Of a stretch of 64,000 nucleotides of DNA, positions 60,816-64,000 are shown one piece after another. Source of the DNA: Succinivibrio dextrinosolvens DSM 3072 (GTDB lineage: Bacteria > Pseudomonadota > Gammaproteobacteria > Enterobacterales > Succinivibrionaceae); assembly GCF_900167015.1 (NCBI RefSeq), contig NZ_FUXX01000001.1, positions 1 to 64,000 on the forward strand, in the 5' to 3' direction. Under the pieces are notes generated by a model. That model was not told the origin of the DNA and did no database searches. It was given only the letters and a program-made list of their open reading frames with translations. A program made the position numbers and the translations under genes. Every line of letters begins with the position of its first letter. Positions within the stretch are counted from its first letter, which is position 1.

Positions 60816-62342
60816 ATGGCAGAAAAACAGTTAGATGCTCAGGGCTATCTTAAGAAAACTCTTTTAGCCCGTATTTATGATTTAGTTAAGGTTACACCTC
60901 TGCAGAGTCTTGATTCACTGTCATCAAGACTTGGTGTAAATGTACTATTAAAAAGAGAAGATTATCAGAAGATCCATTCTTTCAAGCTTCGCGGTGCATA
61001 TCATAAGATCAAGAATCTTGATGAGGCTGCCTTAAAGTCCGGTATTATTACCGCATCTGCCGGTAACCATGCACAGGGCGTTGCTCTTTCAGCAAAGAAA
61101 CTTGGAATCAAGGCTGTAATTGTAATGCCTACAACTACACCTGATCTTAAGATTGATGCTGTAAGAAACTATGGTGCAGAAGTGGTTCTTTATGGTGACA
61201 GCTTCAATGAGTCATATGATTATGCTCAGCAGCTGTCAAAAAAGAAGAATCTGACCATGATTCCTCCTTACGATGATCCTGATGTTATCGCAGGTCAGGG
61301 CACAATCGCTCATGAAATCATCGGACAGTGTGACAGCATTGATACCATTTATGTACAGATCGGCGGTGGCGGTCTTGCTGCCGGTATTGCAGCTTATATC
61401 AAGGCAATTCTTCCTCACATCAAGGTTATCGGTGTTGAGGCTGAAGGTTCTGCATGTATGAAGGCTGCTCTAAAGGCTGGTTCTCCTGTTGATATCGGTT
61501 ATGTTTCCCACTTTGCTGACGGTGTTGCTGTAAGCAAGGCTGGTACAGAGACATTCAGAGTACTGAGCAAGTATCTTGATGACATCATTACCTGTTCAAA
61601 TGATGAGATCTGTGCTGCCATGAAGGATATCTTTGATGATACCCGTGCTATTGCAGAGCCAAGTGGAGCCTTATCTCTTGCTGGTCTTAAGAAATACGTT
61701 CGCGAGAACAACATCAAGTCTGGCAATCATATTGCAATTCTGTCTGGTGCCAATGTTAAGTTCCATTCATTACGTATGGTTGCAGAGCGCTGTGACGTTG
61801 GTGAGATGTCTGAGGGCATTCTGTCTGTTGAAATTCCAGAGAAGATCGGAGCCTTCCTTGACCTGGTCAAGTCTTTAGGCGACCGTGTGGTAACAGAATT
61901 TAGTTACAGATATAATACTGAAGACAGAGCACGTGTATTTGCATCAGTTGAACTTACTGAGGGTAAGAAAGAGCTTAACGATATCTGTAAGTCTCTAAAG
62001 AAGAATGGATATCTGGTTACTGACCTTACCGACGATGGTCTTGCAAAGGATCATATCCGTTATATGGTTGGCGGACATCCTTCATCAAAGCTTAATGAAA
62101 GACTGTTCTTATTTGAGTTCCCTGCAACTTCAAATGCGCTGTTAAGATTCCTTGAAACTCTGGGAGATTCATATAATATTACTCTGTTCCACTTCCGTAT
62201 TACCGGTCTGGAGTTCTGCTCAGTACTGTGCGGACTGGATGTTACTGATAAGGAAGAGGGCGTAAATGAGTTTATCAAGGCTATTAACTACCCTGTAGAA
62301 GAGGTAACCTCAAATACAGCTTATCAGCAGCTTGTAAGGTAA
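60816..62342 (+). CDS. ilvA: Threonine ammonia-lyase, biosynthetic
   Basis: PLP enzyme turning threonine into 2-ketobutyrate, the first step of isoleucine synthesis; 508 aa. PLP Lys is K57 (SFKLRGAYHKI), the phosphate-side loop SAGNHAQG is at 81-88 and the Gly-rich phosphate cradle IGGGGLAAG near 190. The C-terminal third carries two ACT-like regulatory domains (from about 330), so it is the long, isoleucine-inhibited biosynthetic form rather than catabolic TdcB. It starts 3 nt after ilvD. Confidence 0.97.
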   Translation: MAEKQLDAQGYLKKTLLARIYDLVKVTPLQSLDSLSSRLGVNVLLKREDYQKIHSFKLRGAYHKIKNLDEAALKSGIITASAGNHAQGVALSAKKLGIKAVIVMPTTTPDLKIDAVRNYGAEVVLYGDSFNESYDYAQQLSKKKNLTMIPPYDDPDVIAGQGTIAHEIIGQCDSIDTIYVQIGGGGLAAGIAAYIKAILPHIKVIGVEAEGSACMKAALKAGSPVDIGYVSHFADGVAVSKAGTETFRVLSKYLDDIITCSNDEICAAMKDIFDDTRAIAEPSGALSLAGLKKYVRENNIKSGNHIAILSGANVKFHSLRMVAERCDVGEMSEGILSVEIPEKIGAFLDLVKSLGDRVVTEFSYRYNTEDRARVFASVELTEGKKELNDICKSLKKNGYLVTDLTDDGLAKDHIRYMVGGHPSSKLNERLFLFEFPATSNALLRFLETLGDSYNITLFHFRITGLEFCSVLCGLDVTDKEEGVNEFIKAINYPVEEVTSNTAYQQLVR

Positions 62343-62350
62343 TTATTTAT

Positions 62351-62785
62351 ATGAAGAAGCTTATTTCACTATTTCTGATGATGTTTTCTCTGTGTTCATA
62401 TGCTGCAGTTGAAGACTTCGAGGAGATTGTAGTCGGAAATAAGGCTTCTTATATAAACGAGCAGGGAGGTAAGATGGCCTCTCTGCAGATTCTTGACCCA
62501 ATCATCAATCTCTCTACTACCAAGCAGTATGCTCAGTATATGATGGATACCTACCGGGGATGGGATCTGAAGGCTGTTGTTGACTTAAGAGGCTTTGCCT
62601 TTAAGTATGTTGACAATGCTCCATGCTCAGGTCTGATTTCCTACTTTGACGGAAGATCATATCTTTTCTTCCAGGCCTGTGGAAACTTTGAGAAGGATGA
62701 ACTTACTGCTCTTTACAGGAAGGCAAATCAGGCCTTGAAGGTAAGCGAAATTCTTAAGCTTCAATCAAGACCTAATCTGTACTGA
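62351..62785 (+). CDS. Small exported protein of unknown function
   Basis: 144 aa with a clear signal peptide (MKKLISLFLMMFSLCSYA, cleavage near 18). The mature part is about 125 residues with two Cys (PCSGLISYF and FQACGNF) that could form a disulfide. I recognise no family. It starts 8 nt after ilvA and may share its transcript, though a functional link to branched-chain amino acids is not evident. Sequence around 62545-62720 (LKAVVDLRGFAFKYVDN, GLISYFDGRSYLFFQACG) looks beta-rich. Confidence 0.8.
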   Translation: MKKLISLFLMMFSLCSYAAVEDFEEIVVGNKASYINEQGGKMASLQILDPIINLSTTKQYAQYMMDTYRGWDLKAVVDLRGFAFKYVDNAPCSGLISYFDGRSYLFFQACGNFEKDELTALYRKANQALKVSEILKLQSRPNLY

Positions 62786-62788
62786 TCC

Positions 62789-63658
62789 TTACTTGTTTAA
62801 GGTTGCCAGTTCCTTTTCATATTCTTCATCTGAAACTGCATCCAGCCATTCGTTAGATGTGTTTTCTCCTGATACTTCTACAGCAAGGTGAGAGAAATAT
62901 CCGTCAGGAGCTGCTCCGTGCCAGTGTTTTACGTTAGCAGGAATATTGATAACATCTCCAGGCAGTATTTTTACGATAGGCTTTCCTTCCTCTTTATATA
63001 AACCTACACCGGCAACGCCGATTAGAATCTGACCGCCACCTTTGGTTGCATGGTGAATATGCCAGTTATTTCTACAGGATGGTTCAAAGGTAACATTGAA
63101 GATTCCGACCTGTTCTGTGGATAAAGGTGCAAGATAACTCTTTTTGGTAAAGTATTTGGCGTAGGCTTCATTGTATTTGCCCACAGGGAAGAACATTCCC
63201 TGCTGATACTCAGCAAGTTCTGGAGGTAACTCTGAGTCTGTTTTTTCCTTTTCCTCTGTCCAGACCTCTTTTGCAAGATTGAAAGCTGCCCAGGCTTTTG
63301 GCCATCCGGCATAGAATGAGATATGAGTAATGGCTGCTGCAATCTCCTTTCTTGTTACTCCATTCTTTTTGGCATTCTCAAGATGATATTTTAAGGAGCT
63401 GTCGGTAATACCGGAAGAAACGAGCGCGACCACGGTAATGAGACTTCTGGTTTTTAGTGTTAAATCCTGATTGTTCCAGTTCTCTCCAAATAAAACATCG
63501 TCATTATAGTGTGCAAATTCAGGGGCAAACTGTCCTAATACTGTTCTTCCTGCGGTCTGTGTTACTTTTTTATTCATATTCTGATTATCTCCTTGAGGAA
63601 TTGCATAAACGTTCATGATTCCACCAAAAAGCAGTCCGACAAATAAAGTCTTTTTCAT
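62789..63658 (-). CDS. Exported carboxymuconolactone decarboxylase-like / cupin fusion
   Basis: Two-domain protein of 289 aa from ATG 63658 (signal peptide to about residue 19, NVYA; an upstream ATG at 63679 is in frame). An AhpD-like CMD domain (about 35-130; LTLKTRSLITVVALVSSGITDSSLKYHLENAKKNGVT in parts, ITHISFYAGWPKAWAA) lacks the CxxC of peroxidase-type members. A cupin domain (about 180-275) has metal-type His motifs NWHIHHA and KHWHGAAPD. Such fusions are annotated as carboxymuconolactone decarboxylase family proteins and may act on quinones or reactive carbonyls; this is not established. It is followed upstream by an alpha/beta-hydrolase gene in the same orientation, probably one operon. 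Confidence 0.87.
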   Translation of the reverse strand: MKKTLFVGLLFGGIMNVYAIPQGDNQNMNKKVTQTAGRTVLGQFAPEFAHYNDDVLFGENWNNQDLTLKTRSLITVVALVSSGITDSSLKYHLENAKKNGVTRKEIAAAITHISFYAGWPKAWAAFNLAKEVWTEEKEKTDSELPPELAEYQQGMFFPVGKYNEAYAKYFTKKSYLAPLSTEQVGIFNVTFEPSCRNNWHIHHATKGGGQILIGVAGVGLYKEEGKPIVKILPGDVINIPANVKHWHGAAPDGYFSHLAVEVSGENTSNEWLDAVSDEEYEKELATLNK

Positions 63659-63725
63659 GAATGATTTTAAATTTCTCATCTTTTATCTCTTCAGTTTAAA
63701 TTGACGTTAAGACTCTTCCTGATGA

Positions 63726-64000
63726 TTATTTTGAAAAAATATTGTCAGCAAATTCTGAAAAATCACTGAATGACTCTTTAGTTTGTGGTAATTCAGGAAG
63801 AACTAAAGGGAAATCGTGCGGCATTCCTTTATAAACCTTAAGTTCAGAATAAACATTAGCTTTATCTAGAGCTTCCTTTAGCATTACACTGTCTGAATAT
63901 AGAAGTTCATAGCTTCCTGTCTGAATCAGCATAGGAGGTAGTCCCTTAAGATCTGCATATAATGGAGACAGTCGAGGGTCCTCTGGTTTTATGCCGTTGG
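63726..64000 (-). CDS. Alpha/beta hydrolase, C-terminal part (truncated by window edge)
   Basis: The last 90 or so residues of an alpha/beta-hydrolase-fold enzyme (HSL/Abhydrolase_3 esterase type). The frame continues past the right edge, so the true start is outside the window; the ATG at 63932 is internal. Visible signatures are DPRLSPLYADLKGLPPMLIQ, then the acidic catalytic residue region (YELLYSDS) and the catalytic His in GMPHDFPL. It is 67 nt upstream of the CMD/cupin gene on the same strand, which suggests a shared transcript. An esterase or lipase activity on small acyl esters is the usual role of the family. Confidence 0.85.
   Translation of the reverse strand, partial: NGIKPEDPRLSPLYADLKGLPPMLIQTGSYELLYSDSVMLKEALDKANVYSELKVYKGMPHDFPLVLPELPQTKESFSDFSEFADNIFSK

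Noticed and set aside
1-64000. Search for tRNA, rRNA, CRISPR array, prophage or complete insertion sequence
   Set aside because: None could be recognised; the only mobile-element-related gene is the Rpn nuclease, and the left-edge frame is too short to call.

Overview
The window looks like chromosomal DNA of an anaerobic, gut- or rumen-type gammaproteobacterium, most likely a member of the Succinivibrionaceae (Aeromonadales); this placement is inference from gene content. The proteins are gammaproteobacterial in flavour (AcrAB/AcrR, YciA, YihG-like acyltransferase, EndA, OmpA, DsbA, ilvE-ilvD-ilvA order). The DNA is AT-rich, with very AT-rich intergenic spacers, and carries several sugar, polyol and organic-acid uptake systems, a chemoreceptor and an Rpn-type nuclease gene. 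I see no rRNA, tRNA, CRISPR array, complete IS element or prophage.

Layout. 1-800: end of an unidentified minus-strand frame, then a structured leader, small ORFs and a terminator. 900-4120: glycerate kinase behind a textbook sigma-54 promoter, with its PrpR-N/AAA+ activator and TGCAACA-type enhancer sites. 4320-6060: chemoreceptor with a sigma-28-like promoter. 6240-7190: Rpn-family nuclease with a repeat-encoded tail. 7250-16650: eight-gene minus-strand polyol (probably pentitol) operon: SDR, binding protein, RbsA-type ATPase, RbsC-type permease, FGGY kinase, an unknown 195-aa protein, Zn-alcohol dehydrogenase and mannitol-dehydrogenase-family enzyme. It is divergent from a ROK regulator and a DUF4432 epimerase-like gene. 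19220-22020: orphan sugar-binding protein and a GH1 beta-glucosidase. 22240-26680: MFS exporter, dCMP deaminase, OmpA, EndA. 26860-29690: TRAP transporter. 30010-36800: L-arabinose isomerase with a two-permease ABC importer and a divergent binding protein. 36850-41770: TetR plus MFP/RND efflux pair. 41870-45710: NSS symporter, flavodoxin, Hpt, DUF805 protein. 46100-47240: unidentified 382-aa protein behind an aromatic-rich mini-ORF and hairpin. 47300-52780: AcrB-AcrA-AcrR. 52850-57730: YciA, squalene-synthase-like protein, DsbA, lipoprotein, DUF1349 protein, acyltransferase. 57930-62790: ilvE-ilvD-ilvA and a small exported protein. 62790-64000: carboxymuconolactone-decarboxylase/cupin protein and the C-terminal part of an alpha/beta hydrolase.

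How it fits together. Much of the region is devoted to taking up pentoses, polyols and organic acids and feeding them to central metabolism. A 13-bp palindrome (ACTTT-N3-AAAGT) occurs in the polyol operon/ROK divergent spacer and again, three times in tandem, upstream of the orphan binding protein. This suggests one ROK regulon with two binding proteins sharing a transporter. The arabinose locus has different, LacI-like palindromes but no LacI/AraR-type gene nearby. The two efflux systems each have a divergent TetR-family gene. The most promising leads are the ROK regulon with its unknown 195-aa protein, the sigma-54 glycerate-kinase circuit, the isolated squalene-synthase-like enzyme, and the two small-ORF/leader loci.
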